Positions 41,273 through 50,548 of a stretch of DNA of 64,000 bases are shown piece by piece. A program made the translations under genes and the position numbers. Origin of the DNA: Pantoea ananatis LMG 2665 (GTDB lineage: Bacteria; Pseudomonadota; Gammaproteobacteria; Enterobacterales; Enterobacteriaceae); contig NZ_JMJJ01000005.1 of NCBI RefSeq assembly GCF_000710035.2, forward strand, positions 186,001 through 250,000, read 5' to 3'. The notes under the pieces were generated by a model. That model was given only the letters and a program-made list of their open reading frames with translations. It was not told the origin of the DNA and ran no database searches. Positions within the stretch are counted from its first letter, which is position 1. Every line of letters starts with the position of its first letter.

Positions 41273-41301
41273 ATTATAGTAATGATTACTACACTTCACA
41301 A
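41273..41301 (-). promoter_or_regulatory. Promoter and operator of the toxin-antitoxin pair
   Basis: On the minus strand TTGTGA (41301-41296), 17 bp, TATAAT (41278-41273). A perfect 7-bp inverted repeat, TAGTAAT-G-ATTACTA (41277-41291), fills the spacer, well placed for autorepression by the antitoxin. Confidence 0.78.
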
Positions 41302-41520
41302 GCCAAAGGCCCCTGGTCTTACGTCCAAATGGGTCTGAAGCTATTTGTAAAAAGCAAGAAATCCAATCGGTGCGCATCGCCATTACCGCTGGCCATGAAT
41401 AACACCCGCCCACACTATCAGCGATTCAGATTACCCACTCACCTGTTCACGCCTTGCGTACGCGAAGTGCGAGCCGCTCCCCAAAAAATTACGCGCTACG
41501 AAATGTATTCCCTACCAATA

Positions 41521-41551
41521 CAAAAGGCCTACCGGTCTACCCGGCAGGCCC
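41521..41551 (-). terminator. Terminator after the SsuA-like gene
   Basis: A near-perfect 10-bp stem, GGCCTGCCGG/CCGGTAGGCC on the minus strand, followed by TTTTG. It lies 18 bp past the stop. Confidence 0.75.
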
Positions 41552-41568
41552 TTTAACACATTCACCTG

Positions 41569-42516
41569 TTACTTTTTATCCAGCGACCATGTCGCGCTGC
41601 GGACATCGACCTTCACCGGCAATAAACCAATTTGTGTAAATTTATCTGCCAGTGCCTGCTGCTCTTTGAAAACATCCGGCGTCATCCGCTCGGCCCCTAA
41701 GGGCATTCTTGCCAGCGCGCGCTGCCAGATAGGTTCGGGCAGGCCAGTCGAGCCAGACAGAATTTTAGCGGCTTCGCCCTGGTTTTTATTCGCCCAGCTG
41801 CTCAGCTTTTGCAGCTCTGAAAGAACCTCTTTGGCCTCGTCTGGATGACCTTCCGCAAATTTGCGGCTGGCCAGATAAAAGGTGTAGTGCGGTACCAGCC
41901 CCTCGGCATTTTTAAGCAGCCGCGCGCCGGCGGTGGTTTCTACTTCCGCCAGGTAAGGGTCCCAGATGACCCATGCATCTACAGCGCCTCGCTGGAAAGC
42001 CGCTCGCGCATCAGCAGGAGGAAGATAAACCGGCGTGATATCCTTGTATTTTAGCCCCGCCTGCTCAAGGGCTGATACCAGAAGATAATTCACATCCGAT
42101 CCCTTGTTCAGGGCGACGCGCTTGCCTTTTAAATCCTTGACACTTTTTATCGTCGAATCCGCAGGCACCACTATGGCTTCGGTTTGTGGATTTGCCGGTG
42201 AATGGCCCAGATAAACCAGGTCAGCCTGCGCGGCTTGCGCAAAAGTTGGCGGCGCATCGCCCGTTGCGGCCAGATCGATGCTGCCTATGTTGAGCCCTTC
42301 CAGCATTTGCGGTCCCGCCGGAAATTCCACCCAGTGCACGGCAATCCCCTGCTTTTTGAATTCACTGTCGAGCGTGCCCCGGTATTTCAGTAAGGCAAAA
42401 ATGTTGGCTTTCTGAAAACCGATATTCACTACCCTGGGTTTCTCTTCTGCGTGTGCCGTCACGATGCTGCTAATGTGCGCGACCGCAAGCAGTGCGCTGA
42501 ATATGATTTTTTTCAT
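41569..42516 (-). CDS. SsuA-like sulfonate-binding periplasmic protein
   Basis: A 315-residue ABC-type binding protein from ATG 42516 (GGAAAG upstream). The signal peptide starts MKKIIFSALLAVAHISSIVT and ends AHA. The mature part has the SsuA/NMT1 blocks VNIGFQKANIFALLKYRG, VEFPAGPQMLEGLN, LAATGDAPPTFAQAAQ, GKRVALNKGSDVNYLL and AWVIWDPYLAEVE. No ssuB or ssuC permease genes are in the window, so it would need partners elsewhere. It follows the fused regulator gene by 94 bp in the same direction and is the evident paralogue of that regulator's C-terminal domain. Confidence 0.9.
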   Translation of the reverse strand: MKKIIFSALLAVAHISSIVTAHAEEKPRVVNIGFQKANIFALLKYRGTLDSEFKKQGIAVHWVEFPAGPQMLEGLNIGSIDLAATGDAPPTFAQAAQADLVYLGHSPANPQTEAIVVPADSTIKSVKDLKGKRVALNKGSDVNYLLVSALEQAGLKYKDITPVYLPPADARAAFQRGAVDAWVIWDPYLAEVETTAGARLLKNAEGLVPHYTFYLASRKFAEGHPDEAKEVLSELQKLSSWANKNQGEAAKILSGSTGLPEPIWQRALARMPLGAERMTPDVFKEQQALADKFTQIGLLPVKVDVRSATWSLDKK

Positions 42517-42610
42517 GTCTCTTTCCTGAGTGGTGTTGTCGTCAGCGCAACATAGCAAATCAGGCCTCAACGCCTTAATGCATAAAACTTCTATCTTTAG
42601 TCATAAAACG

Positions 42611-44497
42611 TCATTGCGACCACACCGCGTCACGTACGTTAATCGCGCGGGGAAAGAGGCCCAGCGCGTAGAAACGATCCGCGATTCTTTGCTGCTCACG
42701 AATGATCGCCAGATTCATTGGTTGCGTCTGGTGGCTCCGCCGGGCCAGCGCCAGGCGCAGCGCGCGATCAGACATCCCCAGCTCCCCGGCCAGCAGCCCG
42801 GCGGCCTCTTTAGGATGGGCATCAATGTAGCGCCCCGTCTGCTCCAGCGCGGTTACCAGTATTTCTAAAAGGTCTGGAGACTGGTTCGCGAAGTGGCGAT
42901 CGGCAAGGTAGAACTGATGGTTATTCACCCGTCCTACGCCGTCGGCAATGACCCGGAGCTGTTCCCCTTTTTCTGCCTCGCTCAGCAGAGGATCCCACAT
43001 CATCCATGCATCAACGGCATTCAGATCGCTGGGCGTGAGCGGGTATTTAGGCGGCGCGTACACAATCCGCACGTCCTCTGGCGTCATCCCCGCCTCATCA
43101 AGGATTTGCAGCAGCAGAAAATGCACGTTGGAACCTTTATTTACGGCAATACGTTTGCCTCTTAAGTCTGCCATCTGGTTTATCTGACTGTGCTTAGCCA
43201 CCAGCAGCGCCACGCTCTGTGGCGCGGGCGGCTCCCAGGCGACGTACACCAGAGAACAGTGACTGGCCTGGGCAAATAAAGGCGGCACTTCGCCGGTGGT
43301 GCCAAAATCAATTTCCCGATGGCTCAGCGCGTGCAGCAGCTGAGGCCCGGCGGGAAATTCGCTCCACAGGATGCTGACGTTTTGCCCGGCCAGCTGCTGT
43401 TCAAGCTGCTGGCGCGCTTTGAGGATGCCAAGGTTGCCAAACTTTTGATAACCAATGCGCAACTCGCGCTCCTGCGCGCCCGTTGTTGACGCGGTGCGAA
43501 GGGTTGAAGTCAGGCTGCGACGCGGCTTGATGATGCCGTAATGGCCAAGATGCGTACGCAGGCTGTTACGGCTAATCCCCAGCAACGCCGCGGCCTGTAA
43601 CTGGTTGCCCTGGCTTAGTTCATAGGCATTTCTCACCAGTGCCTCAATGACGCGGGGATAAAGTGGCGTGTCACTGCACTGGATCTGCTGGCGAATAAAA
43701 TCATCAAGCGCATCCTGCTTTTGTACCCGCCCCGTGCCCGTCACCGTGCCCAGCCGCAGCTGTTGTGGTTCTACCTGCGGTGTTTCACTGAGCAGCACCG
43801 CGTTGTGTAATGTATTTTCCAGTTCCCGTATATTCCCTGGCCAGGAATGGGCCTTGAGCGTTTCCATTGCCTCGTCGCTTAGGCGCAGCTGCGGTCGCCC
43901 CAGTCGGCGCGCATAGCTTTGCAGAAAATAGTTAGCCAGAACCGGGATATCCTCACACCGCTGGCGCAGCGGCGGCAAGGCAACGCTGGCGACGTTTAGC
44001 CGGTAGTAGAGATCCTCGCGAAACCGCCGCTCGGCTATCGCAGTCGTCAGATCGCGGTTCGTCGCGGCAATTACCCGGACGTCAACCTTTACTGCGCGAG
44101 AAGATCCCACGCGGGTAATTTCCCTTTCCTGCAGTACGCGAAGCAGTTTGACCTGAAGGGGCAGGCTCAGCTCGCCGATTTCATCCAGCAGTAACGTCCC
44201 GCCCTGCGCGGCCTCAAACCAGCCACGATGACGGTCGGTCGCGCCGGTAAATGCCCCCTTCTCATGACCAAAGAGTTCTGATTCTGCCAGGCTCTCCGTT
44301 AGCGCACCGCAGTTCACTGCCATAAAGGGCGCATGGCGGCGCGGGCTGTGATGATGCAGATAGCGCGCCATCACCTCTTTGCCAGTGCCGGTTTCACCAA
44401 TGATTAATACGGTCGCGTCCGTGGGCGCCAGCTGATCCAGAATATGCCTGAACGCCAGGGAAGCAGGGTCAATTAAATCGGGGCCAGCGTGTTGCAT
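42611..44497 (-). CDS. Sigma-54 activator fused to an SsuA-like binding domain
   Basis: Numbered from ATG 44497 (AGGA 8 bp upstream; 628 residues), the AAA+ domain has Walker A GETGTGKE at 34-41, the sigma-54 loop GAFTGA at 81-86, Walker B LLLDEIGE at 102-109 and [10 protein letters not shown] near 219. A Fis-type helix-turn-helix ([20 protein letters not shown]) is at 298-317. From about 345 to the end it is an SsuA-like domain ([59 protein letters not shown]) close to the neighbouring exported protein but with no signal peptide. This SfnR-like activator has its likely sensor after the DNA-binding domain, an unusual order. A TTG at 44587 is a less likely start. Confidence 0.92.
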   Translation of the reverse strand: MQHAGPDLIDPASLAFRHILDQLAPTDATVLIIGETGTGKEVMARYLHHHSPRRHAPFMAVNCGALTESLAESELFGHEKGAFTGATDRHRGWFEAAQGGTLLLDEIGELSLPLQVKLLRVLQEREITRVGSSRAVKVDVRVIAATNRDLTTAIAERRFREDLYYRLNVASVALPPLRQRCEDIPVLANYFLQSYARRLGRPQLRLSDEAMETLKAHSWPGNIRELENTLHNAVLLSETPQVEPQQLRLGTVTGTGRVQKQDALDDFIRQQIQCSDTPLYPRVIEALVRNAYELSQGNQLQAAALLGISRNSLRTHLGHYGIIKPRRSLTSTLRTASTTGAQERELRIGYQKFGNLGILKARQQLEQQLAGQNVSILWSEFPAGPQLLHALSHREIDFGTTGEVPPLFAQASHCSLVYVAWEPPAPQSVALLVAKHSQINQMADLRGKRIAVNKGSNVHFLLLQILDEAGMTPEDVRIVYAPPKYPLTPSDLNAVDAWMMWDPLLSEAEKGEQLRVIADGVGRVNNHQFYLADRHFANQSPDLLEILVTALEQTGRYIDAHPKEAAGLLAGELGMSDRALRLALARRSHQTQPMNLAIIREQQRIADRFYALGLFPRAINVRDAVWSQ

Positions 44498-44579
44498 AGC
44501 GCGTTCCTGCTGAGTGAGTGAGAGAGCGCTAAAGATATCCCTTGTTGCGGCCAGAAACGAGCCGCTGCCCAGCGTGATT

Positions 44580-44626
44580 TGCTGCAAATACAGCAGTATC
44601 CTTCACATATTGCTGCATTTGCAGCA
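44580..44626 (+). promoter_or_regulatory. Two activator-binding palindromes (UAS)
   Basis: TGCTGCAAATACAGCA (44580-44595) and TGCTGCATTTGCAGCA (44611-44626) share TGCTGCA-N2-T-N-CAGCA. Their centres are 31 bp apart, three helical turns, and lie at about -129 and -98 from the predicted sigma-54 start. They are the probable sites of the divergent fused activator. Confidence 0.72.
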
Positions 44627-44689
44627 GCCGCCGCCGCCGCAATAAAAACCTATCTTATTGATATTAATAAATAAAAAACACTTAACCTG

Positions 44690-44706
44690 TTGGCACGTAT
44701 CCTGCT
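44690..44706 (+). promoter_or_regulatory. Sigma-54 (-24/-12) promoter of the sulfonate operon
   Basis: TTGGCACG-TATC-CTGCT contains GG-N10-GC (44692-44693 and 44704-44705) and matches the sigma-54 consensus at nearly all positions. The start would be near 44717, about 59 bp before the SsuD-like gene. The AT-rich stretch 44640-44685 could bend to allow looping. Confidence 0.8.
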
Positions 44707-44775
44707 TAGAGCTATATAACTGAAAATGAATTTTCTAATTGCCAATTTCAAATATCGTTATAAAGGAATCTGCTA

Positions 44776-45948
44776 ATGCCTGATACCGCTGAAAAAAACA
44801 TCAATCTTTTTTGGTTCTTACCGACACATGGTGACGGGCGTTATTTGGGAACCACCCAGGGCGGCAGAGCGGTAGACCTGCCCTATCTGCAACAGGTAGC
44901 CCTTGCCGCCGATAATCTGGGTTTCTATGGCGTTTTAATTCCCACTGGAAAAAGCTGCGAAGATGCCTGGCTGGTAGCCTCTGCGCTGGTGCCGATTACT
45001 AAACAGCTTCGCTATCTGGTAGCCGTCCGGCCGGGATTGCAGCCACCCAGCCTGGCGGCGCGCATGGCGGCTACGCTGGATCGTCTGTCTGAAGGACGTT
45101 TGCTGATCAATGTGGTGACCGGCGGCGATCCGGTTGAAAACAAGGGCGACGGCATTTTTCTCAGCCACGCTGAACGTTATCAGGTCACCCGTGAGTTTCT
45201 TGATGTCTATTCCCGCCTGCTTAAAGGAGAGAAAGTGGACTATCACGGGGAACATATTCACGTGGAAGGGGCTGAGATCCTCTTTCCACCGGTACAGGCC
45301 GAAGGTCCACCGCTTTATTTCGGTGGCTCATCCGATGAAGCGGTTGACGTTGCAGCCCGTCAGGTTGATACCTATCTGACCTGGGGCGAACCCTTAGCGC
45401 AGGTTGCCGCTAAACTTGAAGGGGTGCGGAAGCGCGCAGAGGAACGCGGCAGGACGCTTTCCTACGGTATTCGTCTGCACGTCATCGTGCGGGAAACCGA
45501 GGAAGAAGCCTGGGCCGCGGCGGATAAGCTGATCGCACATCTGGATGAAGACACCATCGCCGCCGCCCAGAAAATCTTTGCCAGAATGGATTCGACCGGA
45601 CAGGCTCGCATGAGCGCACTCCACGGTGGCTCGCGTGATGGACTGCGCATCGGTCCCAACTTATGGGCTGGCGTCGGTCTGGTACGCGGCGGCGCGGGTA
45701 CCGCGTTGGTGGGAAATCCGCAGCAGGTCGCGGAACGGATTCGGGAATACCAGGCGCTGGGCATTGATAACTTTATTCTGTCCGGTTATCCGCATCTCGA
45801 AGAAGCACACCGGGTTGCCGATTTGCTGATGCCGCTGTTGCCGCTTTCAACCCCTGCGGGAAATAAACAGCGCACGGTTAATACCGGTCCTTTTGGCGAA
45901 ACCATCGGAGGCGACCGTCGTCCCGAAAAACAGGCCAGTGCAAGCTAA
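44776..45948 (+). CDS. SsuD/MsuD-type FMNH2-dependent sulfonate monooxygenase
   Basis: A bacterial-luciferase-like enzyme of 390 residues that cleaves alkanesulfonates to sulfite and an aldehyde with FMNH2 and O2. It has [17 protein letters not shown] near 10, [18 protein letters not shown] near 52, [28 protein letters not shown] near 180, and [14 protein letters not shown] and [19 protein letters not shown], all E. coli SsuD blocks. An extended loop region near 290 is present. No SsuE-type flavin reductase is nearby. AAAGGA lies 8 bp upstream. Confidence 0.92.
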   Translation: MPDTAEKNINLFWFLPTHGDGRYLGTTQGGRAVDLPYLQQVALAADNLGFYGVLIPTGKSCEDAWLVASALVPITKQLRYLVAVRPGLQPPSLAARMAATLDRLSEGRLLINVVTGGDPVENKGDGIFLSHAERYQVTREFLDVYSRLLKGEKVDYHGEHIHVEGAEILFPPVQAEGPPLYFGGSSDEAVDVAARQVDTYLTWGEPLAQVAAKLEGVRKRAEERGRTLSYGIRLHVIVRETEEEAWAAADKLIAHLDEDTIAAAQKIFARMDSTGQARMSALHGGSRDGLRIGPNLWAGVGLVRGGAGTALVGNPQQVAERIREYQALGIDNFILSGYPHLEEAHRVADLLMPLLPLSTPAGNKQRTVNTGPFGETIGGDRRPEKQASAS

Positions 45949-45963
45949 TCAGAGAGGCAGTGT

Positions 45964-47376
45964 ATGTCCGAGCAGCATATTGTCATTGTGGGTGGAGGAT
46001 TCAGCGGAACGGCGCTGGCCGTTCATCTTGGTCGTCTGGGCGGCCCGGGCCTGCGCGTCACGGTCATCGAACCCCGCGCGCAGCTGGCCCAGGGCGTAGC
46101 TTACTCGACCACCGATCCGGCGCATCGCACCAACGTCCCCGCCTCGCGTATGCAACTCGCCGGCGACGAGGAAGGCAGCTTTGAGCGCTGGTTCCGTGCC
46201 TCTGCCGCATTTGCCAGGGATGCGGCGGCTGAATGGCACGACGGCACGGTTTTTCCGCAGCGTAGGCAGTTTGGCCAGTGGGTCAGTGAACAGTTTAGTG
46301 CAGTAAAACAGCATTCCCCTGTTGAGCTGTTGCATGTGCAGGACCGCGCCGTTGCGCTGCGACAAGGTACGGTCAGCACCGCATCCGGCGCACATCTCGA
46401 TGCTGATATCGTGGTACTGGCCATCAGCCATCCCGCGCCTCAACTTCCCTCAGCCCTGGCCTCGCTGGCACCTCACCCGGCACTGATTGCCGATCCCTGG
46501 CGGGAAGGTGCCCTGTCACAGATTGCGCCTGACGACCGGGTTGCCATTGTGGGTACCGGCTTAACCATGTCAGACATGGTTGCGACCCTGGACCGTCAGG
46601 GACATCGCGGGCCAGTCACCGTCTTTTCCCGACGCGGTCAGCTTCCGCGTTCCAGCCTCACTGAGGACAATTTCAGCTGGCATCTTGGTATTGATTTCAG
46701 CAAACCTCTGGGTGTTCGCGCCTGGCTACGCCGGATCAGACAGGAAATTCGCCAGGCGGCGGCCAGGCACATCCCGTGGCAGGTGGTGTTCGATGAGGTC
46801 CGTCACAACGGTCAGGCGATTTGGCAAAGCCTGTCGCTGGATGAACAACGGCGTTTCCTGCGGCATCTGCGGCCATGGTGGGACGTTCACCGTTATCGGA
46901 TTGCCCCCCAGGTTGGGCAGGTGTTAAAGCACCACCAACGCAGCGGCACACTCCGCGTGCTCGCCGCACGACTGACCGCGGCGGCGGCGTTGCCCTCTGC
47001 CGTCAGGCTCAGCCTGCAGCCGCGTTTCGGCGGCGTACAGGCGCTGGAGGTGGACAAGATCATCGTCACCACCGGTCCTGCGCATGGCGCGTTGATTGAG
47101 CGCGATGCGTTACTCAACCAGCTGGCTCAGGATGGCGTTATTCAGTCCGATCCGCTGGCGCTGGGAATTCATGTCAATGCCCGGTCACAGACGCTAAACC
47201 CCAAGGGCCAGGCGAATCCTCATCTGTATGTGGTCGGGCCTGCGGCGCGCGGACGTTTTGGTGAATTAATGGGCCTGCCGCAGGTTGCCACACATGCTGA
47301 GGCCGTCGCACGCCAGTTGCTCAACCTCACTGATGACACGCGTCATGAGCGATGTCCCCTTTCTCTGACTAATTAA
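45964..47376 (+). CDS. FAD/NAD(P)-binding oxidoreductase
   Basis: The 470-residue product has the N-terminal FAD fold HIVIVGGGFSGTALAVHLGR near 5 and a second dinucleotide fold DRVAIVGTGLTMSDMVATLD near 194, with TNVPASRMQLAGDEEGSF near 52, typical of the FAD-NAD(P)-binding family (hydroxylase/HpnW-like group). The reaction is unknown; it could supply reduced flavin or oxidise an organosulfur intermediate, given its place 15 bp after the SsuD-like gene. GAGAGGCAGTGT precedes the ATG. Confidence 0.85.
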   Translation: MSEQHIVIVGGGFSGTALAVHLGRLGGPGLRVTVIEPRAQLAQGVAYSTTDPAHRTNVPASRMQLAGDEEGSFERWFRASAAFARDAAAEWHDGTVFPQRRQFGQWVSEQFSAVKQHSPVELLHVQDRAVALRQGTVSTASGAHLDADIVVLAISHPAPQLPSALASLAPHPALIADPWREGALSQIAPDDRVAIVGTGLTMSDMVATLDRQGHRGPVTVFSRRGQLPRSSLTEDNFSWHLGIDFSKPLGVRAWLRRIRQEIRQAAARHIPWQVVFDEVRHNGQAIWQSLSLDEQRRFLRHLRPWWDVHRYRIAPQVGQVLKHHQRSGTLRVLAARLTAAAALPSAVRLSLQPRFGGVQALEVDKIIVTTGPAHGALIERDALLNQLAQDGVIQSDPLALGIHVNARSQTLNPKGQANPHLYVVGPAARGRFGELMGLPQVATHAEAVARQLLNLTDDTRHERCPLSLTN

Positions 47377-47444
47377 TTTACCCCCCTTTTTCATCCCAAC
47401 GAAGTGGGCGGCCCGACAGTGCCGCATCCGCTCAGGAGTTTGCT

Positions 47445-48854
47445 ATGCCTAAACAACGTGAAATCCGCCTTAATGCGTTTGATATGAACTGTGTGGGTCA
47501 CCAGTCACCTGGCCTGTGGGCGCACCCTCGCGACCGCTCGTGGCAATACAAAGATCTGGAATACTGGACAGATTTGGCGGTCCTGTTGGAACGCGGTAAG
47601 TTCGACGGCCTGTTTATCGCCGACGTCTTGGGGATTTACGATGTTTTCAACGGGAATAATGATGCTGCTCTTCGCAGTGCCGCCCAGGTACCGGTCAATG
47701 ACCCGCTGGCTCTGATTACGCCGATGGCGATGGTGACAAAGCACCTCGGTTTTGGCCTGACCGCATCACTCTCTTTTGAGCATCCCTATCCGTTTGCCCG
47801 GCGCATGTCGACGCTGGATCATCTGACCAAAGGTCGGATCGGCTGGAATATCGTTACCTCCTATCTGGAAAGCGGAGCCCGCAATCTGGGACAGGTCAGC
47901 CAAACCAGCCACGATGCGCGTTATGACTACGCCGACGAATATCTGCAGGTGGTATACAAGCTGCTGGAAGGCAGTTGGGAGGATGATGCCGTGATACGCG
48001 ATCGCCAGCGTCATATTTTCAGCGATCCCAATAAGGTGCATCCCATTAATCATCAGGGAACGTTTTTCCAGGTACCGGGCATTCATCTGTGTGAGCCTTC
48101 GCCCCAGCGCACGCCTGTGCTGTATCAGGCAGGCGCATCCAGCCGCGGTAAAGCCTTCGCCGCACAACACGCCGAGTGCGTATTTGTTGCCGCGCCGTCT
48201 AAAGTGCTGTTGAAGAAAACCGTGGCTGATATACGTCGTCGTGCAGAGGAGGCCGGTCGCGATCCGCGCAGTATTCTGATTTTCAATATGCAAACGGTCA
48301 TTGTGGGGGAAACCGATAAAGCGGCCCAGGCCAAGTGGCAGGATTACAAACGCTATGTCAGCCATGAAGGCGCACTGGCGCTGATCTCCGGCTGGACCGG
48401 CATCGATTTCAGTCAGTACCAACCCGATCAGGTTTTTAAGCATCTGCATACCGATGCCATTCAGTCTGTTGTAGAGAGCTTCTCCACAGCCGATCCGCAG
48501 CGTGAATGGACGGTGCAAAACATGGCCGACTGGGTGGGCATTGGCGGCTTTGGCCCCCTGCTGGTGGGCAGCACAGAAACCGTTGCCGATGAACTGCAAA
48601 GCTGGGTGGAGGAGACGGACGTGGATGGCTTTAATCTGGCCTATGCCCTCACGCATGAAACCTTTGCTGATGTCGTCGATCTGCTGGTGCCGGAACTGCA
48701 AAAACGTGGCGTTTATAAACAGGATTACCAACCCGGTACGCTGAGAGAGAAGCTGTTTGCTAAGGGCGCCCGCCTTGAGCATCCTCATCCCGGCGCAGGA
48801 TATCGACGCACAACCTCGGTATCAGGCCGGGTTGTGCCTGCGGAGGCATCATGA
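47445..48854 (+). CDS. NtaA/SnaA/DszA-type flavin monooxygenase
   Basis: A 469-residue luciferase-like enzyme of the nitrilotriacetate monooxygenase group, which includes DszA (dibenzothiophene sulfone) and DmoA (dimethylsulfide). Typical blocks are LNAFDMNCVGHQSPGLW near 9, DGLFIADVLGIYDVF near 52, GRIGWNIVTSYLESGARNLG near 128, DYADEYLQVVYKLLEGSW and VLYQAGASSRGKAFAA near 225. AGGAG precedes the ATG. It uses FMNH2 from a reductase not found in this window. Substrate cannot be read from sequence. Confidence 0.9.
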   Translation: MPKQREIRLNAFDMNCVGHQSPGLWAHPRDRSWQYKDLEYWTDLAVLLERGKFDGLFIADVLGIYDVFNGNNDAALRSAAQVPVNDPLALITPMAMVTKHLGFGLTASLSFEHPYPFARRMSTLDHLTKGRIGWNIVTSYLESGARNLGQVSQTSHDARYDYADEYLQVVYKLLEGSWEDDAVIRDRQRHIFSDPNKVHPINHQGTFFQVPGIHLCEPSPQRTPVLYQAGASSRGKAFAAQHAECVFVAAPSKVLLKKTVADIRRRAEEAGRDPRSILIFNMQTVIVGETDKAAQAKWQDYKRYVSHEGALALISGWTGIDFSQYQPDQVFKHLHTDAIQSVVESFSTADPQREWTVQNMADWVGIGGFGPLLVGSTETVADELQSWVEETDVDGFNLAYALTHETFADVVDLLVPELQKRGVYKQDYQPGTLREKLFAKGARLEHPHPGAGYRRTTSVSGRVVPAEAS

Positions 48855-48930
48855 GGGGATTTAACGATCTGTTCGGATAGCCCGTCTGCCGCTGAGCAGA
48901 CTGACATCACGTCCCCTTGCCCGCTAATTT

Positions 48931-48963
48931 TACCGGATGCGTCACAGCGCACCCGGTATTTCC
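48931..48963 (+). terminator. Hairpin after the NtaA-like gene
   Basis: TACCGG-A-TGCG and CGCA-C-CCGGTA pair around TCACAG, then ATTTCCC. It suggests that the following transporter has its own promoter. Confidence 0.6.
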
Positions 48964-49087
48964 CTTATCTACAAAAATCAAATTAACTTATTGAAATTAA
49001 AGTAATAGTTATCACTTTTTGTTGTTTGTTTACATCGCGATTCCTGCATATAAAGGCGTCACCTGTACAGACAATAACGAGGATAAA

Positions 49088-50548
49088 ATGAGCACATTAA
49101 ATATCGATGACGATGCCGCGATCCCCTTACCTCACTCAACGCCCATTCGCTCCGTCAGCGACGTTGCAAAGTTGATTAATACGCAAAGTGAGAAAAACAG
49201 CTACGCACGCTGGATCGTGTTTCTGGCGTTAGGCGGCGTATTTCTGGATGCCTACGACCTGACCACCCTGTCTTACGGCATTGATGATGTCGTGAAAACA
49301 TTCAGCTTAACGCCCACATTAACCGGACTGGTCACCTCATCCATTATGATTGGCACCATTGTCGGTAATCTGGTCGGGGGCTGGCTGACGGATAAATATG
49401 GCCGCTATTCCGTCTTTATGGCGGACATGCTTTTTTTTGTGGTGTCCGCTATTGCGGCCGGCCTGGCGCCGAACGTCTGGGTACTGATTGGCGCGCGCTT
49501 TTTGATGGGCGTTGGTGTGGGCATCGATTTGCCTGTCGCGATGGCCTATCTGGCCGAATTTTCGAAATTCTCCGGAAAGGGGAATAAAGCGTCGCGGCTC
49601 GCCGCCTGGTGCCCCATGTGGTATGCCGCGTCTTCGGTGTGCTTTCTGATTATTTTTGGCCTTTACTTTCTGCTGCCTGCAGAGCACCTCGACTGGCTGT
49701 GGCGCGCTTCATTGCTGTTTGGCGCAGTGCCTGCCCTGCTCATCATTGCTGTGCGCAGCAGGTTTATGAATGAGTCTCCGCTGTGGGCCGCAAACCAGGG
49801 GGATTTAAGCGGCGCAGCGCGAATCCTGCGCGATTCGTACGGCATTCACGCGCACGAAGATAAGCGCGCTGAGCCGGCGGCCAAACCCGTCGCCCAGGCG
49901 GTCAGTTTTCGCGTCTTGTTTCAAAAACCTTACCGGGAGCGCACCGTTGTGGCGGCGGTGATGAACGCCTGTATTTCATTCGAATATACGGCGATCGCCT
50001 TTTTCCTGCCCTCTATCCTGGCGCAGTTTCTGGGGGCGGGCGTCTTTGAAACGATCTCCGCCTCGCTAGGACTTAACGCGCTGTTCGCCTTTACCGGCGG
50101 CCTGCTTGGCATGCGTCTGGCCTGGCGATTTCCGTCACGCCATGTTGCGATTGCCGGATTTGCCCTGCAGTTTATTGCGCTGATCTCACTGGCTCTGATT
50201 GGCCATCCTGTTGCAACCTACGGCGTCGTATTTGCCATTTTACTGCTGGGGCTGTGGTTGTTTGCTGAGGGCTTTGGGCCAGGAGCGCAGTTAATGATCT
50301 ATCCCGCCCTCTCCTATCCCACGCACATTCGGGCCACCGGCGTCGGTTTTAGTCGTTCCGTCTCAGGCATCGGGAGCGCGCTGGCGCTGTTCATTCTGCC
50401 CATATTGCAGGCGGCTTATGGCACCAATATATTCTGGATCGTGTCACTGGCCGCCCTTATTCCCATCATTTTCCTGTTAGTCGTCCGGTTTGAACCCACT
50501 CGTCACGATATCGATGACCAGTCAACACACGGAGAACACCATGTCTGA
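49088..50548 (+). CDS. MFS transporter (organic-acid/aromatic-acid type)
   Basis: A 12-helix major facilitator of 486 residues from ATG 49088 (CGAGGATAAA upstream). Signature motifs are GGVFLDAYDLTTLSYGIDD in helix 1, GNLVGGWLTDKYGRYSVF between helices 2 and 3 and ARFLMGVGVGIDLPVAMAYLAEF in helix 4, like sugar-porter and aromatic-acid families. It probably imports a sulfonate or another anionic organosulfur compound; this is inferred from the operon. Its stop overlaps the next start by 8 bp. Confidence 0.87.
   Translation: MSTLNIDDDAAIPLPHSTPIRSVSDVAKLINTQSEKNSYARWIVFLALGGVFLDAYDLTTLSYGIDDVVKTFSLTPTLTGLVTSSIMIGTIVGNLVGGWLTDKYGRYSVFMADMLFFVVSAIAAGLAPNVWVLIGARFLMGVGVGIDLPVAMAYLAEFSKFSGKGNKASRLAAWCPMWYAASSVCFLIIFGLYFLLPAEHLDWLWRASLLFGAVPALLIIAVRSRFMNESPLWAANQGDLSGAARILRDSYGIHAHEDKRAEPAAKPVAQAVSFRVLFQKPYRERTVVAAVMNACISFEYTAIAFFLPSILAQFLGAGVFETISASLGLNALFAFTGGLLGMRLAWRFPSRHVAIAGFALQFIALISLALIGHPVATYGVVFAILLLGLWLFAEGFGPGAQLMIYPALSYPTHIRATGVGFSRSVSGIGSALALFILPILQAAYGTNIFWIVSLAALIPIIFLLVVRFEPTRHDIDDQSTHGEHHV

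Noticed and set aside
42517..42610. Possible sigma-54 promoter before the SsuA-like gene
   Set aside because: The best candidate has GG-N8-GC, two bases too short, so it should not work as a -24/-12 promoter.
47766..48788. Minus-strand 340-codon open frame
   Set aside because: Antisense to the NtaA-like monooxygenase, with His/Gln/Leu-rich composition typical of a shadow frame.
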